Positions 22,780 to 33,460 of a DNA stretch of 64,000 bases are shown piece by piece (within the stretch, counting starts at the first letter, position 1; each line of letters opens with the position of its first letter). The DNA lies in assembly GCA_963942565.1 (NCBI GenBank), contig OZ012685.1, positions 17,989,733 through 18,053,732 on the forward strand, read 5' to 3'. The translations under genes were made by a program, and so were the position numbers. The notes beneath the pieces are model-generated. The model was not told the origin of the DNA. It saw nothing but the letters and a program-made list of their open reading frames with translations, and did no database searches. This DNA comes from Maea johnstoni (lineage: Eukaryota > Annelida > Polychaeta > Spionida > Magelonidae).

Positions 22780-23290
22780 ATGTAGATACTCTCTCTATGA
22801 TTTTCCTTTTCATAAGGTTTTCAGTCTGTTTTGCCACATGTATTCAAATTGTGTTGTAATTTTAGCTACAATGTCGGTTTACAGTGTAGGTGTACTTCTA
22901 TCTGTGTTCGGGTCCATAAAGGAAAGGTTGTGGGTGCATTTCAGCCATTGATATATTAGATGATTTTCCTTTTGATAAGATATTCAGTCTGTTTTGCCAC
23001 GTGTATTTCAGTTTTGCTTGTAATTTTAACTGTAATGTCTCTGTTTACTGTGTAAATGTTATATCTTTGATTTTCCTTTTCATACTTAGGGTATTTAGTC
23101 TGTTTTGCCACAAGTATTCTAATTTTAGTGATCGCTGTAATGTCTCTGTTTACCGTGTAGATGTTCTATCTGTGTTCGGGTGTGTTAACTATAGGTCGCA
23201 AGTGTCCATCCATGCATTTCAGCCATTCAAACATAAGATGATTTTCCTTTCATAAGGTATTCATTCTGTTTTGCCAAATGTATTCCAATT
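22780..23290 (-). repeat. Decaying tandem copies of the GPCR 3 3' end
   Basis: Three or more diverged units on the side of GPCR 3 beyond its stop codon. The last coding bases of GPCR 3 and its 3' flank (about 23577-23665) reappear at about 23131-23225 (GATCGCTGTAATGTCTCTG, then CTATCTGTG and GCATTTCAG) and again near 23020-23080 and 22852-22960. A TTTTCCTTTTCATAAGG...TCTGTTTTGCCA block is part of each unit. Copies are more diverged with distance. Confidence 0.7.
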
Positions 23291-23294
23291 TTAG

Positions 23295-23612
23295 ATGAAT
23301 ATACATGTGGATTCGTTGGCACAGGCCAATTGCCGTAGGACCTATTACAGAGCCCTGGACACATCTAATCTCGCCGAATCTAGTGTCAGTGTGACATCAC
23401 TAGGAGACATAGACCAACTGGGCTCTCGTTTTGTTCACATTACCGAGGAGGTTGAGCACCAACATGCGCAGAAGAACCTTTTACGTGATCCTGTCCAACA
23501 TCCAGGCTATAAGTTGAGTCCAGGCTGTTCAGGGAGACCTGCTGGTTGTGGATCCGGTGGATTGACATTCGTGCTTGTAGTGATCGCTGTAATGTCTCTG
23601 TTTAGCGTGTAG
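23295..23612 (+). CDS. Doubtful 105-codon ORF antisense to the GPCR 3 3' end
   Basis: Open from ATG 23295, directly after an acceptor-like TTCCAATTTTAG, to a stop at 23612. It overlaps the last codons of GPCR 3 tail to tail. The product would be hydrophilic and end in a 16-residue hydrophobic stretch (LTFVLVVIAVMSLFSV), which could serve as a tail anchor. I recognise no family. The same 3' words recur in the neighbouring degenerate repeats, so it may be only an antisense reading of duplicated receptor tail sequence. I favour that explanation. Confidence 0.15.
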   Translation: MNIHVDSLAQANCRRTYYRALDTSNLAESSVSVTSLGDIDQLGSRFVHITEEVEHQHAQKNLLRDPVQHPGYKLSPGCSGRPAGCGSGGLTFVLVVIAVMSLFSV

Positions 23613-24639
23613 ATATGCTATCTGTAGTGGGTAGATCGCGAGTCTCCATCCTCCTGCATTTCAGGAGAGCCACTAGGCCCCTCCTCATGCGACTGTACCC
23701 AAAGCCATAGATATAGGGAGTAATAGCAGAATTGGCCGCTAGCAGGTTAATCGTGATAATCTTGACATAGCCAGGCAATTTTGCTTGATAGACCGTTTCT
23801 TCTCTGAACCAATCGTATTCCAGCGCCAAGTATAGCATCTGTGGGATCAATGAGATGAGGAAATAGGTCACCATTATTGCCAGTATGAGAACTCCTTTCC
23901 TCCTTGGCTTCAATTTTACTTTACCGGTTGGATTTAGCTGGCTTGGATTGGGTGCACACTGTGTGTCAATCTTCCTGGCCTGAGACCTCGCAGTGTAGAA
24001 CAAGATCCCATACATGAGAGCCACGAGAACTATCGTGACCAGCCCATGAATGATGATATACGCAATGTAGCTCGCCCGTAGGACCAGGATCATCTTGCAG
24101 GTGTGCGGCGTCCAGGCACCCTGTCTCCGGGCAATGTTATTCCAGCCCAGCACAGGGATGTAGGCGTTCAATAAAGCGTAACACCAGATGGCGACACTGC
24201 TGTAAATAATATTCCTCTTGGTGGCGATTTGTCTGTACCGCAAGGGCCACATGATGAAGAGAAGCCTCTCAAAGGCGATGGCCACTTGGAAAAACATGGA
24301 GGCCAGCACGGAAGCCAGGATGGGACATGGGCTGGATGCCAGGCATGCCAGCTCCCCGGCCTTGCCGATCTCCCACTTGGTGAACTGCACGACGGGTAGT
24401 ACCACGCCTATGAGCAAGTCAGAGAAGGCAAGGTTCAGTATGAAACAGTTGGTGTTGGTCTGCAGTTTGCTGTTAAGGAGAATGCACAGGATGAGCATTC
24501 CATTTCCACTGATGGTCACCAGTCCCGCGATAACAGAGACAATGCGGAAAGCAAGCTGGTCGTCCCTTATGCCCACCTCCACATCTTCATGGCTTGTGTT
24601 TGATGCAATGTTGACATTCTGAGCAAGGTGTATGTCCAT
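23602..24639 (-). CDS. Rhodopsin-class GPCR 3 (MECA-like)
   Basis: Intronless receptor of 345 residues from the ATG at 24639 (MDIHLAQNVNIASNTS). The frame is open further 5' to 24729 but without another ATG. One N-glycosylation sequon sits at residue 14. Helix 1 has SGNGML, helix 2 has LAFSDLL with the conserved Asp, and helix 3 is preceded by the disulphide Cys of ELACLA. The DRY position reads FERL, so the Arg is kept and the Tyr is not. PLRYRQIATKR follows. GWNN and a Cys in loop 2 (HTCKM) are present. Helix 6 reads FLISLIPQM: Pro kept, CW lost. Helix 7 reads NSAITPYIYG, with Thr where NPxxY has Asn. The tail is basic and ends TDSISTR. It groups with the receptors at 27899 and 33461. Ligand unknown. 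Confidence 0.93.
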   Translation of the reverse strand: MDIHLAQNVNIASNTSHEDVEVGIRDDQLAFRIVSVIAGLVTISGNGMLILCILLNSKLQTNTNCFILNLAFSDLLIGVVLPVVQFTKWEIGKAGELACLASSPCPILASVLASMFFQVAIAFERLLFIMWPLRYRQIATKRNIIYSSVAIWCYALLNAYIPVLGWNNIARRQGAWTPHTCKMILVLRASYIAYIIIHGLVTIVLVALMYGILFYTARSQARKIDTQCAPNPSQLNPTGKVKLKPRRKGVLILAIMVTYFLISLIPQMLYLALEYDWFREETVYQAKLPGYVKIITINLLAANSAITPYIYGFGYSRMRRGLVALLKCRRMETRDLPTTDSISTR

Positions 24640-26359
24640 GTTCACTATTGGAAGAATACACTTGATTTTATCAGTACAGCTGTAGATAGAATATCTGAAC
24701 TCCTGTGTCCTTAAAAGGGTGTCTCTCAATTTGAATCCTTGCAGTTATGTTCTTCATTCACATAGCACTTCCTCAATTATATCAGTCCAAGCAACTAATC
24801 TGGTCCCATGGATATATTTGAACCTGTCCTAAAATAGCACTGAATTGTAATCAGTGCTGGCACAGAAATACTTCTCTTCTCAAACCCTCCCAATTGATTT
24901 CTATGCTCACAAGGCCTCATGTCTTGCAATCATAAATTGCAATTGAGAACCTGACCTGGTTCTCTGGCTATTTTAAGGCATTTGGCCCGTACTCAGCTAT
25001 AGAATTGCAATTCCCATGAGTGTTGGTGCCTTGTGAGCCCCTCAGGTAGATAACAATTAGTGTAGTCTTTCAAAATCCACTAGGTGGAGTACAAGTCAGT
25101 CCTACTTTCATTTGCACAGACTGACCCTTTCACACAAATGTGTGAAAATATGTCGAATGGACACCCTGGTCATCAATTCAATTGAAATGATGATATTTCT
25201 TTGTATTGTCCTTTTGGTCAAATATTGCTATAGTCATCACATGATGCATGTTCACAGTGGAATTTATTAAAACTTTATTCCAGTTTACACAAAACTGTTT
25301 GGATAAATGCTATACATCCAAGGATTGGAAAGTTGAAGTGTTGCTGAATTATGAGCAACACGGAAAGTAATGTCCTTGCAGGGACAATCTATAAATGGAC
25401 GTCTCTGGTACTTGTCAGAGTTATGTGTCTGCCCGGTGGACAGATGAGTGATATGTCTGCACACTGCACAGGTCATGCCTGGGAACGATATTGAGGTCTC
25501 TGCTCATACTGATGATAAGTATACAACATGTTCTTGTTCTGTTGATGTCAGACATCCTGGTCCTGTAGTGGCTGCTCTCCAAACTCATCATGTTGCTGGT
25601 CATACTGTTTAGATATATCATCCTTCATATTCTTGTTCCTGGCCAAGGCAAGTAAGAAAGTTTTCCAGTAACTTGGAGTTAGGCGCTGGTTTTCACTTGG
25701 TACTCCAGTTTCCTCGACATTTAAAACTGGCTAGTCACACCTCAGCTGCATTATGGCAGAAAAAGTGAGGAAAATCAAAATTCTAAATTCCAGATATTCT
25801 TGTTGTGCTCAATATGTAGATGGCATTCAGATGAGAAGCAATGTTGTATCCCTCTCCCTCGGACCCTCCCCATCCTATCCTTGTGCACCATGGGTAATCT
25901 TCTATTTGAATAAGGATGGCTTAGTCTCATTTTTCACATTGAAGGACAGAAATGATACAAATCTTAAGTGGTGGAGCATGTAATTTTACCAGACCTTGAT
26001 TTTAGCTCCTAAAGCAATTGCTTGTTCAGCATGTGTTGTTGTTGATTAATCGATGGCTCGAGTGGAGAGTACCTTGAGGTCGCTTCTGTAGAGGGTGATC
26101 AAGACAAGTAAAGTAGGAAATAGCCATTTTTTATTGAACTTATCATATGAAATACAAACCACTTTTTATAGAAGGTCAGTTGCAATTCAGTTAATTTCCA
26201 TTGCTTGCTTTGACTGGCCAAATGAGCAAAGATGTTCTTTGTAAGCGTGGACGCAATAAGGATACTTATGAAAAAAACAAAACTTTTTGCAATGAGGCAT
26301 AGATTTTTTGTTGAAAGGAGAGAATTGATATTGTGAGTATGATTAAGCACATTTGTATC

Positions 26360-26577
26360 TTAACCCTTTGGCTGTTGGTAGTTGATTGGTTCAATACAAA
26401 ATGATGCAAAAAAGTTGAAAAATGACTGAAACCATGGCATATGGGTATTTATCTGTTAGTACTCGCTGAGAGCTTTCCAATGAATATCAACATGACAGGG
26501 TTAAGATATTTTTCATAAAATCTTTTTAGATTTTTCTGTCGTGGACATAAGTAGTCTTAGCATGGAAAAAGATAAGC
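26360..26577 (-). mobile_element. TTAA-B MITE copy
   Basis: TTAACCCTTTGGCTG at the left. The body words TGCAAAAAAGTTGAAAAATG, ACTGAAACCATGGCA and AACATGACAGGGTTAAG match the other TTAA-B copies. The right terminus is eroded. Confidence 0.65.
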
Positions 26578-27021
26578 ATGATGGGTTTCATTTGTATAGT
26601 CTGTCTAGAACAGGTATGTCCATATACACTTGTATTATCGCACACACACACTGGTATTTGTGCGTCAAATGCTTTGAAATGTGCAATAAGTAAGGACACC
26701 AGATCATTGTATGTATTTACACTATATACATTTATTACAATGCATAATGCAAGGAAAGGTTTTGTCTGTATGTGTCTCTATGGACCAGGTCTAAGTTACT
26801 AAATGCATGAAGTATGATACGCTAAAAACTACAGTGCACTGAGTGTATAGGAACTTGGTGCTTGCATAAAGGTGGGTTAAGATTTTGGAGGATGGTACAC
26901 ACAGTATTGTACACACATCTGATTATGCACTACATGGATATTGCAAAGAGAATATGATACACATCACAGCACATTTCACATAAGAATAAGTAAAGTGTTC
27001 ACTTTACTGTTGAAGTTTCAA

Positions 27022-27086
27022 CAATTATTATTATCATTATTATTATTATTATTATTATTACTATTATTATTATTATTATTATTATC

Positions 27087-27164
<78 letters not shown>

Positions 27165-27262
27165 GTTATTGTTATTATTGTTAGTAGTAGTAGTAGTAGT
27201 AGTAGTAGTACTAGTACTAGTACTAGTACTAGTATTATTAGTATTATTATTAGGTTTGTTAT
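27022..27262. repeat. (ATT)n/(GTA)n microsatellite
   Basis: About 240 bp of trinucleotide repeat changing from ATT to GTT, GTA and ACTAGT steps. Poly-Leu and poly-Ile frames here are artefacts. Confidence 0.97.
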
Positions 27263-27758
27263 ATCATCTTCAGTTAAAGTAATATTAGAGTAGCTAATAA
27301 TGCAAACGCCTTGCCTGTTCATTCATGCCCCTTAATTTATGTGATAGAAAGGCTAACACCAGCTACCCTAATTCCACTTTTGACAATGCTAATGCTTGCA
27401 CATGCCAAGAGTAGTCATCAAGTACTTGCTATTTCTGACCGCCAGTGACTTGATCACAATTCATCCAATTAACCTGATTGCATTTATGAAATAATTGATT
27501 GAGTAGATAGACATTCTAAGACACTTTCCATAGTCCCATCTATCAATGCTCTTTAGCTGAATTTGGGCATTGGGTTGATGAACAGAATACAATCCAAAAT
27601 AGGCAAGACTGCCACAAGCAGGACTGGTTAAGCCTTGATGCTCAGAGTTATTAGTCCCTTACAGTTCAGGGGTTCATTTATAGAATGTCATTCCTTTAGT
27701 TTGTAGCTTTTCATTATCCAAGCATAAGAAACATTCATATTTGCAGGCGAATACTGAC

Positions 27759-27895
27759 ATTCTAGTTAACTCAAGAAATTGTCACTTCAGTAGGTATATG
27801 TCTCAGTCCATGTAATTGGCTGGTTTAACCGTTAGCGTTGGGCGTCGGAGAGCGAGAACTCGATGCTCTCAGACCTCTGGCTTCTCAAATACTGC
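27759..27895 (-). pseudogene. Tandem copy of the GPCR 4 C-terminal tail
   Basis: A 137-bp near-copy of 27896-28032, which holds the last coding bases, the stop and the 3' flank of GPCR 4. Shared words include CACTTCAGTAGGTATATGTC and GAGAACTCGATGCTCTCAGA. It lies just beyond the stop codon. A few substitutions and a small length change separate the copies. It is not expected to be translated. Confidence 0.85.
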
Positions 27896-27898
27896 ATT

Positions 27899-28993
27899 CT
27901 AGTTAACTCGAGAAATTGACACTTCAGTAGGTATATGTCTCAGTCCATGTGATTGGCTGGTTGAACCGTTAGCGTTGGTGTCAGAGAGCGAGAACTCGAT
28001 GCTCTCAGACCTCTGGCATCTCCACAGTACTTTCAGTGCCCTCCGCATGCGCGAGTTCCCCAGCCCGTATATGTAGGGGTTCACAGCACTGTTCGCCATT
28101 GCCAGAACTGTCGAGAGAACCTCGATTAATCGGGGAACACGAAAGGAGTACACTGTTTCCCGGGTGAACCAGCGAAACTCTATACAATAGACGATCGCAA
28201 AACCAGTCCAGGAAAACATGAAGTAAGCCACCATGGTTGCGAGGACTGCTACTCCTTTACGATGCTTATTCACTAATCTCGAATTAACATCAGCTCTTTT
28301 CGGTTCTATCGGTTGTATTTTTCTTGCCTGATGTCTCGCGGTGTAGAAGATTATTCCATAGAGAACTCCGGTGATTAAGGCGGATGCGAGCATGTGACTT
28401 ATGAGAAACGCCATGTAGCTCCCCCTGGTGATGAAAAGAATCATGCACAACTGCGGCTCCCAGATGAAGTCCGCCTTCCGCTGGGACACATTATTCCACC
28501 CCATGGCAGGTAGACATCCTAAAACGATGGCGTAAACTACAACAATAACAGTGCAGGCGACCACACGTTTTTTAATGACTAAGCGTGCGTAGTGTAGCGG
28601 TTTCATGATGGCCACAAATTTCTCCACAGCAATAGCCACCTGTAGTAGGAGAGAGATGAAGATAGAGACGACCATCGGGCACATGGTCAGTGCCAGGCAG
28701 GCCAGCTCGCCCGCCTCTGCGATCTTGAATTTCACGAAGGTGAGGATCGGGACAACAAGACCCACGATGAAGTCCCCGAAGGCGAGACCGAGGATGAGAC
28801 AGTTGGTGTTGGTCTGCAGTCTGCGAGTGCGCAGGATACACACGATGAGCATGCCGTTGCCGACAATGGTGAAGAGTCCCACCAGGCTCAGGCTGATACG
28901 CGATAGGATCAGATCCAACGAGAGAGTAACATTGTGGTGGTGATGATCACCAGATGAATTGTATGCAGGCGTTTGGGCAGTTGAATTCTCCAT
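27899..28993 (-). CDS. Rhodopsin-class GPCR 4 with EKF in place of DRY
   Basis: Intronless receptor of 364 residues from ATG 28993. The N-terminus has three N-glycosylation sequons (NST at 3, NSS at 12, NVT at 21) and a HHHH run. Helix 1 has VGNGML, helix 2 has LAFGDFIVG with the conserved Asp, and the Cys of ELACLA precedes helix 3. The helix 3 end reads VEKFVAIMKPLHY. The nearly invariant Arg of the DRY motif is Lys here, which is unusual for a G-protein-coupling receptor. GWNN and a loop 2 Cys (PQLCM) follow. Helix 6 has FSWTGF, so the CWxP Pro is missing. Helix 7 has a standard NSAVNPYIYG followed by NSRMRRALK. The long Ser-rich tail could be a phosphorylation target. Its sisters are the receptors at 23602 and 33461. 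Ligand unknown. Confidence 0.94.
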   Translation of the reverse strand: MENSTAQTPAYNSSGDHHHHNVTLSLDLILSRISLSLVGLFTIVGNGMLIVCILRTRRLQTNTNCLILGLAFGDFIVGLVVPILTFVKFKIAEAGELACLALTMCPMVVSIFISLLLQVAIAVEKFVAIMKPLHYARLVIKKRVVACTVIVVVYAIVLGCLPAMGWNNVSQRKADFIWEPQLCMILFITRGSYMAFLISHMLASALITGVLYGIIFYTARHQARKIQPIEPKRADVNSRLVNKHRKGVAVLATMVAYFMFSWTGFAIVYCIEFRWFTRETVYSFRVPRLIEVLSTVLAMANSAVNPYIYGLGNSRMRRALKVLWRCQRSESIEFSLSDTNANGSTSQSHGLRHIPTEVSISRVN

Positions 28994-31900
28994 TGTACTG
29001 TTACAGTAGTCCTTGTTTTATTTATTGGTGTGAGTGTTTCATGGCTTTGAAGGCTCAGATCTTTCCACAATAAAAAAGAAAACTGAAACAGGTTTATTTT
29101 TAAATTCTTCTTGCCAGTCCGACGGACCGGCTGCTTGCAGATTCTACAGGTCCTGCCAGCTTTTTGCCAGTCTCACCACATAATGACCACTGGATGACTC
29201 CAAGAAGAGGGTTTGAAGTACTTGAATTCCTGCCTGTCCCTTGGACGGGCTATTATTAAAATGTCTCCTTCGGAGGCATAAATTCACCAGTCTGTACTAA
29301 CAGACCGACGGGAGTGTAGACCTCTGCTTGTAGTCTTTGTTTTATTTCTTGGTGTGAGTGTTTCGTTTTGAAAGCTCAGATCTTTCCACAATAAAAGAGA
29401 AAACTGAATCAGGATCCATATCTCTCTATTTTTTAGGTCCCAGGGGCACTTCACGGTAAAAAGTCACCTTTACCTGTACTTAACAGTGGTGATCAATTAC
29501 CTAGGGAATACATTGCCTTCGCAACCTTAGCAGTGCTTGAGATAACTGTGTCCCGGTGGATTTAATTACCCTGTAAATGAGAATATGAATAAGATTAGAA
29601 AAATATATAAATATGAAATACTCTGGTTCTATAAAAACCCCATGGTTAAGGATGTGGAACACCGTTTGAATTTTTCTTAATGAGATTTACTTTTCTTTTT
29701 CTTTTTCTTTTTTTTTTCTTTTTTTTTTCTTTTTCAGTCCAGCATACCTGCTGCTCCAAGGATCAGCAGGTCCAGCCACTTTTTTGCCAATCCTATCACT
29801 TCTGACAATTTCATATTACCTGGAGTATATTCGAAACAGAAATTAAAATGCTGTATTTGAAGGGCCACAAAAGGAAGCTCAAAGCAGGGCTTTTTCCACG
29901 GACCACAAATTACCACTTGAGATCTCAAGTAGAGAGTGTGAAGTATGCAAATTTTCTCTGTCAATGTGACAAAGAAAAACATGTGACAAAAAATGCTTTC
30001 ATAATTGCTTTCAGCATCCCAAAACAACCTGACAATTCTGGTGACATCTTTATGGTGAAAGTACTTCTTAGCAAATATTTGAAGGAGAAATGTGTAATCA
30101 GAATATTGTCAACAAGTATCCTTCATGTATTTTGTAGTCTAGGATCATTCATGATTTCCAAATTATTGTCAAAAATATTATAGATCTAGACGACAATTAA
30201 CAGGGGGTTTGTTATTGCTGAATTCAACAAAATTAGATCCCAGTGGGAGCCAAGCAGTATTGTTAAAAATATCATTTAGGTATGGTATTGTTAAGAAAAT
30301 ATCGCTATCCAAGTATACTAAAATTCAAAGGTGCCTTGATTCGAAGAAATCATTGAAAAATTAGACTAGAACTGGAATGCCTATAGATCCATAGGCTAGG
30401 TTCCTTTAGTTATTCATATCAAAGTATGTGTTCTCACAATAACCAATCATTTTTAACCTTCTTAATTAAGTTACTAGCTTTCCTTTACTGACTGCTTCTG
30501 ATCCAAACCACAAAGTAAGTGCATAGAAAGTTAAATGCACAATCATACGCTATCAAATGTGTTTCTAAGAAAATTGGAAAACAAAGTGGAAAGGGGTATG
30601 GATTACACGGTGAATGATTGAATGTATTACATCTGATTTATTTTTATTTATTGTTTAAGGAAAATGTGTATAATGTCTATTTATTTCAATATGAGAAAGA
30701 AAGAAAAATGAAGATGTATACCATGTGTACCTACCTTGATATTGTTTAGCTCGATTCTCTGGATTTTTCCTTTAATCGCTTTTCTCAGTGTAGCAGGATG
30801 AGAGGAAGTAAGTGTCACACTATTTGGGAATGCTGAGTGCAAGTCTTGTGAGACCAGTCATGTTCTTTAAACTGGAAGTCTGATCTAAGAGTCTGCTAGT
30901 GGATGGTGGTCCAATCAGGACCAGAGTCAGCGATCAGCCAGTCGTGTGCCAGGTCACAATGTACTCTTAAGGGAGCTGATTGTATGACGTTTCTGGTTTT
31001 ACTGTGAAAACCCTAGTAAGCTTCCAATTCTCTACTCTTTCCGGCATTCATTCACACATTTTCCCCCAAGTAATTTTTTGTGCCAAAAAGAAGTATAATT
31101 ATATTCATTCCAATGCGATAGATTATTTTTTTCTTATGAGCCATTTAAATATGATCTACAGCACTGTGGAGAGATGAATGTATTCTCCTATTACTCTCAG
31201 CCTGCCTTTCCTGGCAATAGTTGGCTGAAGTAATTGCACGTCAATTTATCAGTTTCCCGTTTGTGGCTCCCTCCCTCTTTCTTGGATGGTGATATATGGG
31301 ACCTTGATCCCTTGATTAAAATATCCCACTCCTAGAAACAGCAACTGCCTCTCTGCTTGGTAACCAAGTTAAACAAAGCATTTTATAATGGTGATCCTGG
31401 GTCAGACAGGTTTCCTTTGAGCCTTGCTGGTAAGATAAGGGTCGGAGACATGCCAGCAAACAGTTGATGTAAAATTCATGTTTGTATGTAGGTATGTATG
31501 TATGTTTGCTGGTAGATATTTGTGTAGGGCTTGTGTGTATATATTCATGTATGTGTAGTACGTTTGTTTGTTCTTACTTACATACATATGTAAATATTTA
31601 TATGAACATTAATGTAGGTAGGTAGGTATGTGATTTGGAGAATAGTGTTTTTATGTTTGTCAGTTGTGTTTATGTATGTATGTATGTATGTATGTACTTA
31701 TGTTGATATGTATGAACATATGTATTTATGTATGTATCCATGATTGTGTATATGTATGTACTTTGTAGTTATGTATGCATGAATGTATATATGTATATAT
31801 GTATGTATGTTAGTATGTATTTATGTGCGTTTGTATTCATGCTTACCTTGGGAGTTAAGCATGCATTGGAAATGTTTTTTAAGAAGTCCTCATGGTTAAG

Positions 31901-33460
31901 ATATGTTCTTGACATAGTTGTATGGATGCTCTCTTGCTCTGGTTAAGGGCAATGAGATTTTACCTAAAATGTTACTTTTTAAATCAGGGTAGTATGGAAA
32001 AGGTAAAAAAAGGTCAGTTTGTAGATGTTATTCTTTTTTTTTTCAGCAATGATTATTCTTAGGCAAATTAGATAGAATTTCCATTATTTCATCAGCCTTC
32101 TGCAAAATTCTTAAGTGTAAAGAATGAATGAAATAAAAAGAACCCCAAAACATGCCATTGAATAAATCAAATAAAATCAATTGATGGAGTAGAAGGCATG
32201 CAAAATTGACAATTTTTTATTTTAAAAAAAACTGGGTTTTTTTTTTACTTTATATTTATAGTTTCAAGCCTCAAATTACATAGGTCTTGGGTGGTGGTAG
32301 TTAACTTTTTTCATTTTCATCTGAGCCAAGACCCACAGCGACTTGCCAGTAATTCACCACCCTGCAAAACTCCAGTGAATTACCCTTGTAAATGTGCCAG
32401 TATGTATCCATGGCAATGTGAAAAAATTTAGTGTTCTTGAATAATTTCTACTATAAAATCATTACGCAAAAAGACATTGAAATTATAATATGTAGCTATG
32501 CACACAGATATTGCACTCATAAATTGACACAGTTTTACATAAAAGCAATAGAATTGGAACACAAGTAGACTCAATGAGAAATAAATTAAGGACATGATTT
32601 CCATAGCAGGTGACTTATTCTGATAATATTGTTAGTTATGAGGTCACAATGAAACATTGTAAGTGCAAAAAGGTAGCTGCGACCTGCATATATCCATACA
32701 AAATCATAATATCAAATACATGATAAATGACAAATATATGACAAATGTATGAATCAAGCCTGGTGCAGGTATCAATTGTATCCAACCTTTATTCTGCTTT
32801 ACAAACTATAACCTCCACAACCCTTAATATTATAGGGATTAGTATCAGTATTTAATACAATACCAAATAACGCTATTGAGTTGGAAAACACCGCTTAACA
32901 TTTGTTACACCTTAGCAATATGAGATAGAGATCTACTACCAGGACATCTCCACACAAAGGTTGTATGCTATTGATTAGTGAAATTTCGTAAGCTGACAAT
33001 GCTAGATTTATCCAGGAGTACAGGCAGTATGGTTAAAAATATCATTAAGATATTGAACCGTTAAAGAGTTATCAATATTGTATTTTATCTTGAAAAATCT
33101 TTAGGGTGCAAATCATTACCCTTGTGTTTGAACCACGCAAACAACCCTCCTTTAAATATTTTGTAGTTTATGCTTAATTTCTAAGCTATTCTTTGAAGTT
33201 GCTTTGCTAAATCCTTAAGTGCTGCCGTAGTCTTTTCTCAAAAACAATTTTGAGGTTGTAAGCTATTTTTTCACTGTTATATTTCGTTCTGGAACAGTAC
33301 TAAAGGACAATTGATGTGTTAAATGGTGTTTTTCAACTGTTCATGTTCCTGATATTCCTCTGAGCATGTTTTCAAAGTGTAACTTTTCTTATAGCCAGCC
33401 TTGCTACAAAGGCAAATATTATTATAGTCCACACAATTTTCTGTAGCCTCAGGCTGGTGC
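28994..33460. other. Intergenic stretch between GPCR 4 and GPCR 5
   Basis: No supported gene. It contains two copies of a roughly 85-bp block (29010-29095 and 29328-29412, with GGCTCAGATCTTTCCACAA-type words) upstream of GPCR 4, a T-rich tract at 29691-29735, a worn TTAA-A fragment (about 30005-30205), a TATG-rich tract (31490-31840) and plain A/T-rich DNA. ORFs of 60-110 codons here show no recognisable protein. Confidence 0.55.
31490..31840. repeat. Degenerate (TATG)n tract
   Basis: ATGT/TATG tetranucleotides dominate for 350 bp with many interruptions. Met/Tyr-rich frames across it are artefacts. Confidence 0.85.

Larger units (their letters stand above)
24640..27758. other. Intergenic stretch between GPCR 3 and GPCR 4
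   Basis: No supported gene. It holds a dispersed repeat with GGTACTCCAGTTTCCTC and ATGGCAGAAAAAGTGA (about 25684-25800, seen again at 46688-46800), a TTAA-B copy (26360-26577), a long ATT microsatellite (27022-27260) and otherwise unremarkable A/T-rich DNA. The 76-codon frame at 25753-25983 starts inside the dispersed repeat and is not credible. Confidence 0.6.

Noticed and set aside
24640-24729. 30-codon N-terminal extension of GPCR 3
   Set aside because: It begins at TTG; ATG 24639 is the first in frame and gives a usual short extracellular N-terminus with a glycosylation site.
26941-27282. Poly-Leu/Val and antisense poly-Ile ORFs
   Set aside because: A direct reading of an ATT/GTA microsatellite.
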